This document shows positions 26,474-35,475 of a DNA stretch of 64,000 nucleotides, piece after piece. Under the pieces are notes generated by a model. It ran no database searches. It was not told the origin of the DNA and saw only the letters and a program-made list of their open reading frames with translations. The stretch spans positions 3,286,001 through 3,350,000 of the forward strand of contig NC_015730.1 of the NCBI RefSeq assembly GCF_000154785.2, written 5' to 3'. Position 1 is the stretch's first letter; every line of letters begins with the position of its first letter. This DNA comes from Roseobacter litoralis Och 149 (GTDB lineage: Bacteria; Pseudomonadota; Alphaproteobacteria; Rhodobacterales; Rhodobacteraceae). The translations under genes were made by a program, and so were the position numbers.

Positions 26474-26858
26474 TGGGCGCAACCTCTCAAATCGTTGACT
26501 TATTTTTAGATTATTTGCACGTGATCGTCTGTGTTCGAAGGAACCAGCACCAAAGTATGCCAAGCAGTGCAACCTACGTTAACCATCCAGAACGCAATTC
26601 TACAAAGAAGGCAACGTAATTCTCCCACTGCTAAGACACATCGGTCGCGACCTGAAACCCTCGATTGAGGTGAAGAACGCTACCCTTGATCGGGGCCGAA
26701 AACAGTGATCCAGTCGCCAAAAATTGTGGGGGGGGGGGGATCAGGCGATGGCTGTCCGGCTGGAAGCGCAGGGAAACCTGTTCTATCGGTTCGGGATTGA
26801 CGGACATATCCCCAAGACCATCTGCTAAACAAGATCGATGGGCTTTTGGGTTTTGACA
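26474..26858. other. Intergenic region with a G12 homopolymer and a transposase start fragment
   Basis: No intact gene. A run of twelve G at 26728-26739 is followed by a 26-codon frame from the ATG at 26748 (MAVRLEAQGNLFYRFGIDGH...) ending at TAA. The LFYRF-I--HIP segment resembles the N-terminus of IS1182/IS5-type transposases, so this is probably an IS scrap. The section next to 26473 should hold the promoter of the RTX gene; no clear -35/-10 pair stands out. Confidence 0.5.
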
Positions 26859-27182
26859 CTATTTTCCATCCAGCAACATCGCCACACGGTCGTCGCCCGA
26901 CAAGGAAGCGGCATGGGCGACGAGATCAGCGGCGCGGTACATTCGCAAAGTCGAAAGAGCGCGTTGCAAGAAGTCTATGGGCAGAAACCGCCCCGCGATT
27001 TAGGCAACAATCATGGATGCCACGGTGCAGAAATAGATTATCGGAGCGATGGCCGGACCGAAAGGAAGAGCCAGCAACCCGATTTAGGCGAGCGCGCCAG
27101 TCATGATCATCCGGTGGACCTGCTGCTCGTTGTCGGGACTGACCCGAAGGTTCAGCGCGTCCCGCACCTCGTGCGCCCCCAT
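26859..27182 (-). pseudogene. Decayed small membrane protein ORF with two in-frame stops
   Basis: Reading on the minus strand from the ATG at 27182 gives 107 codons with TAA at 27084-27086 and 27000-27002 and otherwise protein-like composition: MGAHEVRDALNLRVSPDNEQ, then a helix IGLLALPFGPAIAPIIYFCTV, then IAGRFLPIDFLQRALSTLR and DLVAHAASLSGDD before a final TAG. Both stops sit in the same local context (GCC-TAA-ATC). I do not recognise the family. The hydrophobic helices and even codon use suggest a former gene rather than chance. Confidence 0.4.
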
Positions 27183-27383
27183 GGTGCTTGACCGCGATCC
27201 GGCCGTCAGGCCGCAGTACTGAAAATTATAGCGCTGTCATTATTGACACCGTCGAGGCAGACAACGCCTGATATCCGTCGACCGTAACCTCATCCGGTTC
27301 GCGCAAGTGGGTCGCATGATGGACAATCCAACAAGCCAGCCAAAGCGCCTTTTTTTACAGGGCGCGCAGCATCTCTTGGTCCG

Positions 27384-27785
27384 TCATGCGCGGCCCGCCG
27401 CTGTTGTCATCAACCTTGCGCGATCAACGATGGCCCGGGCGATCCGGCCCTTTCCAATCTGTCCTGCTGCATCCGCGGCAACGACATCGAACCAGTAAAG
27501 CGCGCCAACCTGCTCCGTAAATGTTGCTGTGGCCGATATCTGCCCGCCAATGGGTGTAGGTGCTGTGTGCGAGACCTCGATGCGTGCACCGACAGACACC
27601 TCGCCATCTGACAAGAGGGGGCCCAAGAGCGCTGCACATGCGCGTTCGAGATCAGCAATCATGAAGGGTGTTGCAAAGACCTCGGGCAAAGCCTCTCCCT
27701 GTGCCGCCAGCGCTTCGGCCGTGCGCGCGGCGTCCACGGTCGATGTCAGAGTATGGCTCTGACCAATCTGAAGGTCTTGTTTCAT
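27384..27785 (-). CDS. Thioesterase (fluoroacetyl-CoA thioesterase-like hotdog protein)
   Basis: 133 residues from the ATG at 27785 (AGGA six bases upstream). The pattern MKQDLQIGQSHTLTSTVDAA, FATPFMIADLERACAALLGPLL, SVGARIEVSHTAPTPIGGQI and FDVVAADAAGQIGKGRIARAIVD is the single-hotdog fold of FlK-type thioesterases, in which the conserved E/T/H segments around MIADLERA and SHTAPTP form the active site. It would hydrolyse an acyl-CoA. It lies 14 bp downstream of the TetR gene and in the same transcript as BKACE and the molybdenum hydroxylase, so a role in releasing or scavenging a CoA ester of that pathway is plausible (inference). Confidence 0.8.
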   Translation of the reverse strand: MKQDLQIGQSHTLTSTVDAARTAEALAAQGEALPEVFATPFMIADLERACAALLGPLLSDGEVSVGARIEVSHTAPTPIGGQISATATFTEQVGALYWFDVVAADAAGQIGKGRIARAIVDRARLMTTAAGRA

Positions 27786-27799
27786 TGGATATCCTGACA

Positions 27800-28525
27800 T
27801 CAAGGCATCGCCAGCGCCAAAAAGCCGGCTGTGTGAAAACGAACGAGGGTTTCGAAACTGCTTTCTGGCGTGCGCGGAGCGGCACGTCCTGAAAGCCGTT
27901 CTGGACGGCCCGTAGCTGCACATATTCCCAGCATCGCCGCGACCATCGCCGAAAATCCTTCAACGACGTCTTCGGGATCTGCGCCAGACAAGGAACGTTT
28001 GAGTTCGGCAATATAGTCGCGCGCTGTTTCGTCGTAGTGTTTTGCAATGATTTCGGTGCCCAATGATGAATTGGCCAATCGTCCCATCAGAGCTGCATAG
28101 TTGCGCCATCCCTCGTCACCGTGACTGGCCGATTTGATAAACGGGCCAACATAGCTGCGGATGAGGTCGCACACCGGAATAGTTTGCGCGCCAGCCTTTT
28201 GGCGCGACGCATTCAGTGCATCGCTGCGCAATCGGGTCATGATCTCGGCCCGACGGCCGACAACCGTATCAAACAGCGATTCCTTGGGACCAAAGTGGTA
28301 CCCGATAGAGTGCAATTGCAATCCGGCTTTTGCCGCAACATCGCGGATCGACGTGCCATCGTAGCCGCGATCGGCAAATAGGTGTTCAGCGGCATCAAGG
28401 ATACGTTCGCGTGTCTGTTCCGACCGTCCTCCTTTGGGGCGCCCCGGTTTGCGCGGTCCGTCATCGACACTCTGCCCGATGGCCGTCTCGAGCATCAGGC
28501 TGGCATGGGAAATGTCGTTGTTCAT
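27800..28525 (-). CDS. TetR/AcrR family transcriptional regulator
   Basis: 241 residues. A basic, proline-rich lead (RKPGRPKGGRSEQTRERIL) precedes the TetR helix-turn-helix (DAAEHLFADRGYDGTSIRDVAAKAGLQ, IGYHFGPKESLFD). The long C-terminal ligand domain includes YAALMGRLANSS, the CerR/DUF1956-type arrangement. Its ATG overlaps the BKACE stop (ATGA) and an AAGGAG site precedes it. It is embedded within the catabolic operon, so it is probably the local repressor responding to a pathway intermediate or CoA ester. Confidence 0.9.
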   Translation of the reverse strand: MNNDISHASLMLETAIGQSVDDGPRKPGRPKGGRSEQTRERILDAAEHLFADRGYDGTSIRDVAAKAGLQLHSIGYHFGPKESLFDTVVGRRAEIMTRLRSDALNASRQKAGAQTIPVCDLIRSYVGPFIKSASHGDEGWRNYAALMGRLANSSLGTEIIAKHYDETARDYIAELKRSLSGADPEDVVEGFSAMVAAMLGICAATGRPERLSGRAAPRTPESSFETLVRFHTAGFLALAMP

Positions 28526-29448
28526 GTCTGCTCCTTAAGCGGGCGTAGCATTAAAATCTCTCTGGCTTCATCAGGTGTGGCTGCGCGCGCGCCCGCACCC
28601 TCGATAATCGATATGGCGACGCGCACTTGATCCGCGTTTGAACAGGCCAGAGTGCCGGGTGCGGACCAAAGTGAATCTTCCAATCCCACGCGCACATGCC
28701 CACCAGACGCTGCCACCATTGCCGCCACGCGCATCTGGTGCGCACCTGCACCAAGTGCCGACCAGACCAGATCATCGCCAAACAAGCGCACTGCCGTGCG
28801 GCGCATGTGAGAGATGTCATCAGGATGCGCCCCAATGCCACCCAACAAGCCGAACACTGTCTGGACAAAGAACGGCGGTTCAATCGCGCCTTGATCAGCA
28901 AAATGCGCAAGGTTGTAGAGGTGGGCCGTGTCATAGCACTCAAACTCGAACCGCGTGCCATTTTCGCGGCATGTCTCAAGCACGTAGGTTATATCTATAT
29001 AGCTGTTTCGAAAAACCAGATCGCGTGATCCTTCCAGATGGTCCCTTTCCCATCCGGTGATGTCCTCGTGGCGTTTGAGCATCGGGAACAGCCCCATGTT
29101 CATCGATCCCATATTGAGCGAGGCAAGCTGTGGCGCAAAATGCGCCGCAGGTCTGACCCGTTCCTCAACATCCATATAGGGGCTGCCGCCAGTTGTCAGG
29201 TTGAGCACCGCGTTTGTCTGCCGGGCAATAGCGGGAACGATGCGTTCAAACCCTTCTACGCTCTGATCAGGTTTGCCCGTCTCATCGTCACGCGCGTGCA
29301 GATGCAGTATCGCGGCCCCCGCCTGTGATGCCTCAACTGCCGAACTGACAATCGCCTCAGATGTCACCGGCAGGTGCGGCGACATCGACGGAGTGTGGAT
29401 TGCTCCTGTGATCGCGCAGGTTATTATGACGGGCCGACGCTTTGCCAT
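28522..29448 (-). CDS. BKACE family beta-keto acid cleavage enzyme
   Basis: 308 residues of the 3-keto-5-aminohexanoate cleavage enzyme (Kce/BKACE, DUF849) family, a zinc TIM barrel. ITCAITGAIHTPSMSPHLPVT and AILHLHARDDETGKP carry the substrate-carboxylate and zinc-binding (H-x-H-x-R) motifs; FECYDTAHLYNLAHF and VGLEDSLW hold further active-site residues. These enzymes condense a beta-keto acid with acetyl-CoA and release acetoacetate plus a new CoA ester. The ATG at 29448 has an AGGAG site and lies 11 bp after the molybdenum-hydroxylase gene. With the upstream oxidoreductase and lactonase it suggests a pathway ending in beta-keto acid cleavage. Confidence 0.9.
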   Translation of the reverse strand: MAKRRPVIITCAITGAIHTPSMSPHLPVTSEAIVSSAVEASQAGAAILHLHARDDETGKPDQSVEGFERIVPAIARQTNAVLNLTTGGSPYMDVEERVRPAAHFAPQLASLNMGSMNMGLFPMLKRHEDITGWERDHLEGSRDLVFRNSYIDITYVLETCRENGTRFEFECYDTAHLYNLAHFADQGAIEPPFFVQTVFGLLGGIGAHPDDISHMRRTAVRLFGDDLVWSALGAGAHQMRVAAMVAASGGHVRVGLEDSLWSAPGTLACSNADQVRVAISIIEGAGARAATPDEAREILMLRPLKEQT

Positions 29449-29458
29449 GGGCGTACTC

Positions 29459-31939
29459 CTACTCGGCCGCAACCTGTTCTGCATCTCGGATCAACCCACG
29501 CAGAACGGGCGGTGTGACAGGCAACGCCGCAATTCTAACGCCGTAATCCTGAAGTGCATCCTCGATCGCACTGGTCAGGGCAGATGGCGCGCCCAAGCGT
29601 CCGCCTTCGCCGCCTCCCTTGATGCCGTATTCGGTATAAGGGGAAGGGGTTTCCACGTGCCCCAGCTTGAAGTTGCGCGGCATTTCATTGGCGGTTGGCA
29701 TGGCAAATTCTGCAAAGTTCGGGTTGGTAAACTGACCATCCGAATTGTAGTGGAATTGCTCGCTAAGCGTCGTGCCGATGCCATTTGCCGTGCCGCCCCA
29801 GACCTGCCCTGCCAGCGTGCGCGGGTTGACGATGGTGCCATTGTCATGGACCGCCGCATAGTCCAGCATCTCAACCTTGCCAGTGCCGGGGTCCACTTCG
29901 ACGGCCACGATGTGACAGATATGCCCAACGATGGGATAGAAAATGCCAAGGTGCTTTCGGTCTTCATCCGGATCTGTGGACAGCGGGTGGTCATAGACAG
30001 CGGTGGTTTCCAGACCACTGTCAAATTCCTCACCATCGGGAAAGCTAAGGCGGAAAAAGCTGGAGGTCAGGGCAATTTCGGCAAAACTCTTCTCCTGATC
30101 TTTCAAGCCTTTCACTGCCACCATGCCATCCCGCAGTTCTAGGTCTTCGGGTCGGCGTTGCAGCATATGCGCCCCAAACCGTTTGAGCCGTTCTTCAAGC
30201 TTGATCGACGCACTGACACATGCGCCCGCGATCATGGCGGTAAAGCGACTGCCTTGCGGTCCCACTCCGTTAAAGCCCGATTGGCTGTCAGAGTAGTTGA
30301 ACACGATGTCCTCAGGGGCGACAGTCAGACGCTCTGCAAGGATTTGCGTCACAACGGTTTCGGGCGAATTGCCGACCATCGGAGAATTCAGCGTAATGAA
30401 CAGCTTGCCCGACGGATCAAACCGCGCAGTGATGCCTTCGGGCGTGGAGGTCAGGGTAAAGCCGGGCGTCGCTTTGTTGTTCAGGGACCACCACTCGGTT
30501 GGTCCATAGACGCTGCGCTCCATACAGGTGGCAAGACCAACGCCCACACATCGACCCTCGGCGCGCATCGCCTTGGCCTTTGCGCGCCAGCCGTCGAAAT
30601 CAAACATCTCCTTGGCCTCAGACAGTACTTTCTGGAAGTTGCCGCTGTCATAGATGTTACCTGTCGGGATCATGTAGGGAAACGCATCGGGCTGGATCAT
30701 GTTCTGTTCGCGCAGCTCAACCGGGTCGCGACCCAACTCGTCTGCGGTGGCATCTACCATGCGTTCCATCACCCAGTTGGTCACCTCGGAGCCAAACCCA
30801 CGATAAGGGCCCTGCTGACATTTGTTGGTCAGCACCGCCACGACGCGCATGCCAAAGCTGCCGATTGTGTAGGGCCCGGTCACCTGTGCCATAGCATTGC
30901 CATGGGTGCCGACGCCGAATTGCAGGTAAGCGCCATAGTCATCAAGCACGGTAAAGCGCAGCGATTTGAACGTGCCGTCCTTTTCTACCGCAAGTTCGGC
31001 ATCATACAGTCGGTCCGACCCGTGGCTGTCCGAGTTCGTAAAATGCTCGAGCCGGTCCTCAATGTATTTCACCGGCACACCTGCAAGGCGCGAAAGCCCA
31101 CCCGTCAGGATGATGATCTTGTGCGAGAATACCTTGGACCCAAAGCTGCCCCCTGTAAGGGCAGGCACGATGCGCAACTCACCCGGCGAAACGCGCAGCG
31201 AGCCACCAATCACAAAGGGGATGAAGTTATAGAAGTTCGAGTTGCAGTGGATCGTATAGCCACCTTTGAATTCGTCGTAATGCGCGACGACACCACTGGT
31301 TTCAATCGCCTGAGCGGACGAACGATGCCAGCGTAGACGGCGCTTGATGATATGATCTGCGGCGGCAAAATCTTCTTCCACCGGGCCAAAGCTAAAGCTT
31401 TCATCCAAAGCGACATTGGTTTCGCGGTCGTCAGGATGCAAATGAGCATCACCGGTTGCCGCCGCCGAGGCTTCCAGATCGACATTTGCTGGCAGGATCT
31501 CCCACTCGACTTCAATCAACTCCGCTGCATCTTCGGCGATGTATCGATCATCCGCGACGACGGCGGCAACCACTTCGCCCACATGGCGCACCTTGCCTAT
31601 CGCCATTGCGTGTTGCGGAACCGGCGGCGAGGCAAAGCTGGGGCAAGGGTCAACCACGCTGGCCAAGTCCGCACCGGTGTAAACCCCGATCACACCGGGC
31701 AGCGCTTTGGCCTTGGAGGTGTCGATACTGATGATGCGTGCATGGGCATGCGGGCTGGACACCATCGCGGCATGGGCCATGCCGGGCATTTTGAAATCGT
31801 CGATATAGCCGCCGTTGCCCGTCAAAATGCGTGGGTCTTCAACCCGTTTGATGCTTTGACCGATCCATGTCAGGCCCGCGCGCGGTGCTTCGCGTTGGCG
31901 GCTGGGTGGAATGACGTTTGTATCAAGATGCGATGCCAT
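29459..31939 (-). CDS. Xanthine dehydrogenase/CO dehydrogenase family molybdopterin-binding large subunit
   Basis: 826 residues from the ATG at 31939. WIGQSIKRVEDPRILTGNG and the N-terminal a/b-hammerhead (PGVIGVYTGADLA) precede the molybdopterin domains: GGSFGSKVFSHK, GPYRGFGSEVTNWVMER, GVGPQGSRFTAM and the C-terminal catalytic Glu region GIKGGGEGGRLGAPSAL. It lacks the CO-dehydrogenase-specific AYRCSFR loop, having GPYRGFGSE instead, so it is not a form I CO dehydrogenase but a hydroxylase or aldehyde oxidase of unknown substrate. It is the large subunit of the three-subunit enzyme encoded with the FeS and FAD subunits upstream (order FAD, FeS, Mo). Confidence 0.92.
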   Translation of the reverse strand: MASHLDTNVIPPSRQREAPRAGLTWIGQSIKRVEDPRILTGNGGYIDDFKMPGMAHAAMVSSPHAHARIISIDTSKAKALPGVIGVYTGADLASVVDPCPSFASPPVPQHAMAIGKVRHVGEVVAAVVADDRYIAEDAAELIEVEWEILPANVDLEASAAATGDAHLHPDDRETNVALDESFSFGPVEEDFAAADHIIKRRLRWHRSSAQAIETSGVVAHYDEFKGGYTIHCNSNFYNFIPFVIGGSLRVSPGELRIVPALTGGSFGSKVFSHKIIILTGGLSRLAGVPVKYIEDRLEHFTNSDSHGSDRLYDAELAVEKDGTFKSLRFTVLDDYGAYLQFGVGTHGNAMAQVTGPYTIGSFGMRVVAVLTNKCQQGPYRGFGSEVTNWVMERMVDATADELGRDPVELREQNMIQPDAFPYMIPTGNIYDSGNFQKVLSEAKEMFDFDGWRAKAKAMRAEGRCVGVGLATCMERSVYGPTEWWSLNNKATPGFTLTSTPEGITARFDPSGKLFITLNSPMVGNSPETVVTQILAERLTVAPEDIVFNYSDSQSGFNGVGPQGSRFTAMIAGACVSASIKLEERLKRFGAHMLQRRPEDLELRDGMVAVKGLKDQEKSFAEIALTSSFFRLSFPDGEEFDSGLETTAVYDHPLSTDPDEDRKHLGIFYPIVGHICHIVAVEVDPGTGKVEMLDYAAVHDNGTIVNPRTLAGQVWGGTANGIGTTLSEQFHYNSDGQFTNPNFAEFAMPTANEMPRNFKLGHVETPSPYTEYGIKGGGEGGRLGAPSALTSAIEDALQDYGVRIAALPVTPPVLRGLIRDAEQVAAE

Positions 31940-31961
31940 GAAGATCTCTCCGTTGGGTGCT

Positions 31962-32465
31962 TCAGACGGGCTGAAGCGTGTTTTTGATATCTGCATCCCG
32001 CATCGCCTTGGCGGCAGAACGGATGGCGTTGATGATGAATTCATAGCCCGTGCAGCGGCACAGATTGCCCGAAATCGCCTCGCGAATATCTTCGTCGCTT
32101 GGATCGGGATTGGCCTCCAACAGTTCCTTGGCCGCGGCCAGCATGCCCGGCGTACAGAACCCACATTGCAACCCATGCTCTTCCCAAAAGGCCTGCTGAA
32201 TGGGGTGCAATCCGCCCTCAGTGCTGTAACCCTCGACGGTGGTAATCTCTGATCCATCGGCTTGCACAGCAAACATGAGGCAGGAACGCACGGCCTTGCC
32301 ATCGACGATGACGTTGCACGACCCGCAGACACCATGTTCGCAGCCCACATGCGTGCCGGGCAGTTCCAGTTCATGGCGGATGAAATCAGACAGCAGCATG
32401 CGCGGAGCGACGAAAGCCGCGCGCTTGCGTCCGTTCACTGTGAGGTTGATCGTTTTTTTGGTCAT
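31962..32465 (-). CDS. (2Fe-2S)-binding small subunit of the molybdenum hydroxylase
   Basis: 167 residues (CoxS/NdhS-like). The N-terminal plant-type [2Fe-2S] site is [12 protein letters not shown] with SCLMF; the C-terminal helical [2Fe-2S] site is [10 protein letters not shown] and [10 protein letters not shown]. It relays electrons from the molybdenum centre to FAD. ATG 32465 was preferred to 32477 because GGAGG lies six bases before it. It is placed between the FAD subunit (32478) and the molybdopterin subunit (31939), so the three subunits are co-transcribed. Confidence 0.95.
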   Translation of the reverse strand: MTKKTINLTVNGRKRAAFVAPRMLLSDFIRHELELPGTHVGCEHGVCGSCNVIVDGKAVRSCLMFAVQADGSEITTVEGYSTEGGLHPIQQAFWEEHGLQCGFCTPGMLAAAKELLEANPDPSDEDIREAISGNLCRCTGYEFIINAIRSAAKAMRDADIKNTLQPV

Positions 32466-32477
32466 CTTCCCCTCCAT

Positions 32478-33341
32478 CTATAGGCCTGCCCGCTGTGTTG
32501 CGGCGCTCAAAACGCGTGGCAGCAAGGCCCGCAGAAGATCACGACGGTATTCGGCGCTGATATGTTCTGCATCAGGTGGATCGGCAGCCTCTGCGGCGGC
32601 TTTGGCGGCGGCCTCAAAGACGTTCGCGTCGGGCATCTCACCTTCCAAAGCGGTTTCCTGCGCTTCAAGCCGGTAGGCGTGATCGCCCAACCCGGCGACG
32701 GCAATACATGGCGCAGTGATGCGCCCGTCGACAATCCGCAACGTTGCTGCAACCGAGGCCCAAGCGTAATCACCCTTGCGCATAGCGACCTCTTCAAACC
32801 CCCAGCCAGTGCCCGGTTGGGGTATGGGAATGCGTATTTCTGTCAGCATTTCATCCGCGTCCAACACCGTCTCATATGTCCCCAGAAAGAAATCCCGCGC
32901 GTTGACGTGCCGCGCGCCAGAAGCTTTGGACACAACCATGGTCGCCCCCAACACTTGCATCAGCGCGGGCATTTCCGAGGCCGGATCCGCATGACACAGG
33001 TTACCGCAAAGCGTCCCACGATTGCGAACAGCCGCGTGTGCGATCCACGCATAGGCTTCGGTCATGATGGGCAGATGCTTGAGTATCAGGCGTGACGCTT
33101 TGATATCCCCGTGACGTGCCAGCGCGCCGATCACGACTTCGCCGTCTTCCTCACGGATATAGTCGAGGTCGGGCAAACGATTGATATCAATCAGACGCTC
33201 TGGTGTGGCCAGTCTGTAATTCATCATCGGAACCAGACTCTGCCCACCTGCCAGAATGCGTGTATCCGTTCCGTCCCCCAGGAACGCCAGAACGGCCTTT
33301 AGATCGGTGGGACACTCATATTCAAATGCGGATGGTTTCAC
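32478..33341 (-). CDS. FAD-binding medium subunit of the molybdenum hydroxylase
   Basis: 287 residues (CoxM/NdhF-like). FAD-binding motifs are AGGQSLVPMMNYRLA (about 31-45) and AAVRNRGTLCGNLCHADPASEMPA (about 103-126), followed by the C-terminal FAD-dependent dehydrogenase domain (RKGDYAWASVAATL). It passes electrons from the FeS subunit to a quinone or other acceptor. The start is GTG at 33341 with GGGGAG upstream. It is followed by the FeS subunit after only 12 bp and preceded by the SMP-30 gene after 18 bp. Confidence 0.95.
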   Translation of the reverse strand: MKPSAFEYECPTDLKAVLAFLGDGTDTRILAGGQSLVPMMNYRLATPERLIDINRLPDLDYIREEDGEVVIGALARHGDIKASRLILKHLPIMTEAYAWIAHAAVRNRGTLCGNLCHADPASEMPALMQVLGATMVVSKASGARHVNARDFFLGTYETVLDADEMLTEIRIPIPQPGTGWGFEEVAMRKGDYAWASVAATLRIVDGRITAPCIAVAGLGDHAYRLEAQETALEGEMPDANVFEAAAKAAAEAADPPDAEHISAEYRRDLLRALLPRVLSAATQRAGL

Positions 33342-33359
33342 TCTTTCTCCCCTTCTTGG

Positions 33360-34280
33360 TTAACCGGCAAATCGCGGCTCCGGCACACCCTTGATCCCGA
33401 GCCCGCGAATGCGGAACAGGCTTCCTGCGCCAAACTGCGGCTTGGTTTGTTTTGCAAAACCATCGTGCGTCGCAGGGTGGCTGACCCGCGCCATCGATGT
33501 GATGTAAATATCCATCAGGTCTGGTCCGCCAAACATCACAGAGGTAATGTTGCGCACCGGCATGGAAATTTTGCGATCCACGCTGCCATCCGGCGCATAG
33601 CGGATCAGATCCCCCGAGATGACTTGCGCATTCCACAGGTAGCCTTCGGCATCAACGGTGGACCCATCTGCGAAACCTGCGTCGTCATCAGTTGAGGCAA
33701 AGATGCGTTTGTTGCTGGGGGTTCCTGTCTTTATATCGTAGTCATAGGCCCAGATTTCGTTCTTGAACGTATCTGCGAAATAGAATGTCGTATCATCCGG
33801 ACTCCAGCAGGGGCCGTTTGAGCAAATGATGCCGTCTTCGACTTTGTGCAGGCTAAGGTCCGGGTCCAGACGCCACAGCCCGCAAATGCCCAGTTCTTCC
33901 TTGTCGTCCATGCCACCCGCCAGGAAACGGCCCATCCGGTCGCATTTTCCATCATTCAGACGGGCGCGTGTTGGATCGTCATCCACACTGGCGATCAGGT
34001 CGATCGCTCCGGTCACAAAATCAAAAGCGTAGAACCCGTCCGACAAGGCCAGAACCGCCCCATTGTTTTCACGCAATGCCATGGCACCGACATCTTTGGG
34101 CAGCGGCCAAGATGTCACCTCGCCGGATTTGGGATCGAACCGCCAAATCGCGTCCTTGCCAACGCGCGGACCCGTGCTGTCCACCCAATAAAGCACACCC
34201 GTCTCGCCGTCCCATAAAGGACCTTCTCCCAGATGGTTTTCACAAGGGATCAGGCATTCGATTGAAAATGTTTGTGACAT
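33360..34280 (-). CDS. SMP-30/gluconolactonase/LRE family protein
   Basis: 306 residues of the six-bladed beta-propeller lactonase family. CENHLGEGPLWDGETGVLYWVD supplies the metal-binding Glu, NDGKCDRMGRFLAGGMD the Asn-Asp pair, SNGPCWSPDD the next Asn, and GFADGSTVDAEGYLWNAQ the final Asp. These are metal-dependent lactonases for sugar or aromatic lactones. The ATG at 34280 has GGGAGG upstream; the longer open frame reads through the promoter. First gene of the leftward operon that includes the molybdenum hydroxylase, so oxidation to a lactone followed by its hydrolysis is plausible (inference). Confidence 0.92.
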   Translation of the reverse strand: MSQTFSIECLIPCENHLGEGPLWDGETGVLYWVDSTGPRVGKDAIWRFDPKSGEVTSWPLPKDVGAMALRENNGAVLALSDGFYAFDFVTGAIDLIASVDDDPTRARLNDGKCDRMGRFLAGGMDDKEELGICGLWRLDPDLSLHKVEDGIICSNGPCWSPDDTTFYFADTFKNEIWAYDYDIKTGTPSNKRIFASTDDDAGFADGSTVDAEGYLWNAQVISGDLIRYAPDGSVDRKISMPVRNITSVMFGGPDLMDIYITSMARVSHPATHDGFAKQTKPQFGAGSLFRIRGLGIKGVPEPRFAG

Positions 34281-34391
34281 GTATCCGAAGCCTCCCAATT
34301 TGGATTTCGACTCGCTCTCTTTAAAACACTTGCATTTTTTATACATACGTACAATAAATAAATTAACGGTCACTTTTAACGCAATAAACAG
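34281..34391. promoter_or_regulatory. Divergent promoter region of the molybdenum-hydroxylase cluster
   Basis: 120-bp gap between the leftward SMP-30 gene and the rightward VOC gene, sharply AT-rich at 34310-34385 compared with its surroundings, as expected for back-to-back promoters. An ATACATACGTACAAT stretch at 34341-34355 is the best operator candidate, though it is only weakly symmetric. No experimental start is known. Confidence 0.45.
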
Positions 34392-34400
34392 GAGGCTTTG

Positions 34401-34769
34401 ATGCTGACAGCGCTTGACCACGTGAACCTCTGCACGCCTGATCCAGAGAAAATGATCGATTGGTATGAAAGCGTCCTGGGTCTAAAACAGGGCTATCGTC
34501 CCGATTTTCCGGTGCCCGGCGTGTGGCTGTATTTGAATGACACGCCGGTCATTCACCTGGTCGTGGACACCCAACCTTTGTCGCGCGATCCGTCCTCACT
34601 GGAACATTTCGCATTTCGGGCACAGGGAATGGCTGCGTTTGAACAAAAGCTGATCTCATCGGAGGTTCCATTTGATCGGCGAGATGTCCCCGGCACCAAT
34701 ATTGTGCAGTTCAACCTGACAGACCCTATGGGCAATCACCTGCATGTCGATTTTCGAGAAGGTGAGTGA
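34401..34769 (+). CDS. VOC (glyoxalase/bleomycin-resistance/dioxygenase) family protein
   Basis: 122 residues with two beta-alpha-beta-beta-beta modules: LTALDHVNLCTPDPEKMIDWYESVLGL, then PVIHLVVDTQPL, LEHFAFRAQGMAAFEQKL and IVQFNLTDPMGNHLHVDF. Candidate metal ligands are His8, the His in SLEHFAF and the Glu/His near the C-terminus (NHLHVDF). The family includes isomerases, epimerases and extradiol dioxygenases. GGAGG lies six bases before the ATG. Divergent from the SMP-30/molybdenum-hydroxylase operon and probably part of the same pathway. Confidence 0.88.
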   Translation: MLTALDHVNLCTPDPEKMIDWYESVLGLKQGYRPDFPVPGVWLYLNDTPVIHLVVDTQPLSRDPSSLEHFAFRAQGMAAFEQKLISSEVPFDRRDVPGTNIVQFNLTDPMGNHLHVDFREGE

Positions 34770-35475
34770 GAACAGCTAAGAAACTCAGCCTTTTCATACT
34801 AGTGCGGTAGCTTCATCCAACACCAGAGGTAGCACAACGCTTACCGTCCAAAACGTGTTGGAAACCACCAACCAAGCAGTACCATCGAAGTTGATGCTGG
34901 GATGTCATTTGCAGGCGGATGCAATCTTAGTGTCAGCTTAGTGCTGATGTATGGGGGAGGGAATTGGAGGGCAACCATGCCAAGTTTCCAACATTTCAGA
35001 GCCACCTCGAAAAAAAGCCTTGGAACAAGAGCTGGATCATCGGACAGAAACGACCAGACGACCGGTCTGGTGAAATCTGCCGCACTGCCAATTGAGCGTT
35101 GCTGCAAATGCGAGTGTTTTCTGCGACAGCAACAGCCGCATCCGCATCCGCATAAGGCTGCTTGGCCCCGCACGTTGTTGGTTCACCTTTCACTTAGATA
35201 CGCGCACGCCACGAATGTCGGCTAAGCGCGGTGCAACCGCAGCAATTGAAGACCACGACCAAGGTCTGAAATGGGCCGCCCTCATCCGAGCGAATTACGC
35301 CTAGCGCCTAAATGCTGCGCTTGCTCCGGTGACGGTAGTGAGCCCATTATTCCGGATGCTGCGCGTTGCACAATTTTCCGCATCCAGAGATTTCGCTGGG
35401 AAATGTTTCTTTGAATTGTATGTTTGCAAGAGAACCGGAGGAATGAAACGTGATTGACAGTGGAGCGACGCTTGC
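34770..35475. other. 706-bp region without a supported gene
   Basis: Short open frames on both strands (up to about 110 codons) have unlike amino-acid composition and no ribosome-binding sites or recognisable domains. It separates the molybdenum-hydroxylase cluster from the XRE regulator and probably holds only the XRE promoter and decayed sequence. Confidence 0.5.

Noticed and set aside
31939..32374. N-terminal extension of the molybdenum-binding subunit in the long open frame
   Set aside because: The first 145 codons are the FeS-subunit gene read in another frame; the ATG at 31939 starts the conserved region.
29459..33341. Form I carbon-monoxide dehydrogenase (coxMSL)
   Set aside because: The active-site AYRCSFR loop is absent from the large subunit (GPYRGFGSE instead), so CO oxidation is not supported.
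34902..35225. Possible plus-strand gene of about 107 codons upstream of the XRE regulator
   Set aside because: Atypical composition, no ribosome-binding site and no domain; the opposite strand is equally open.
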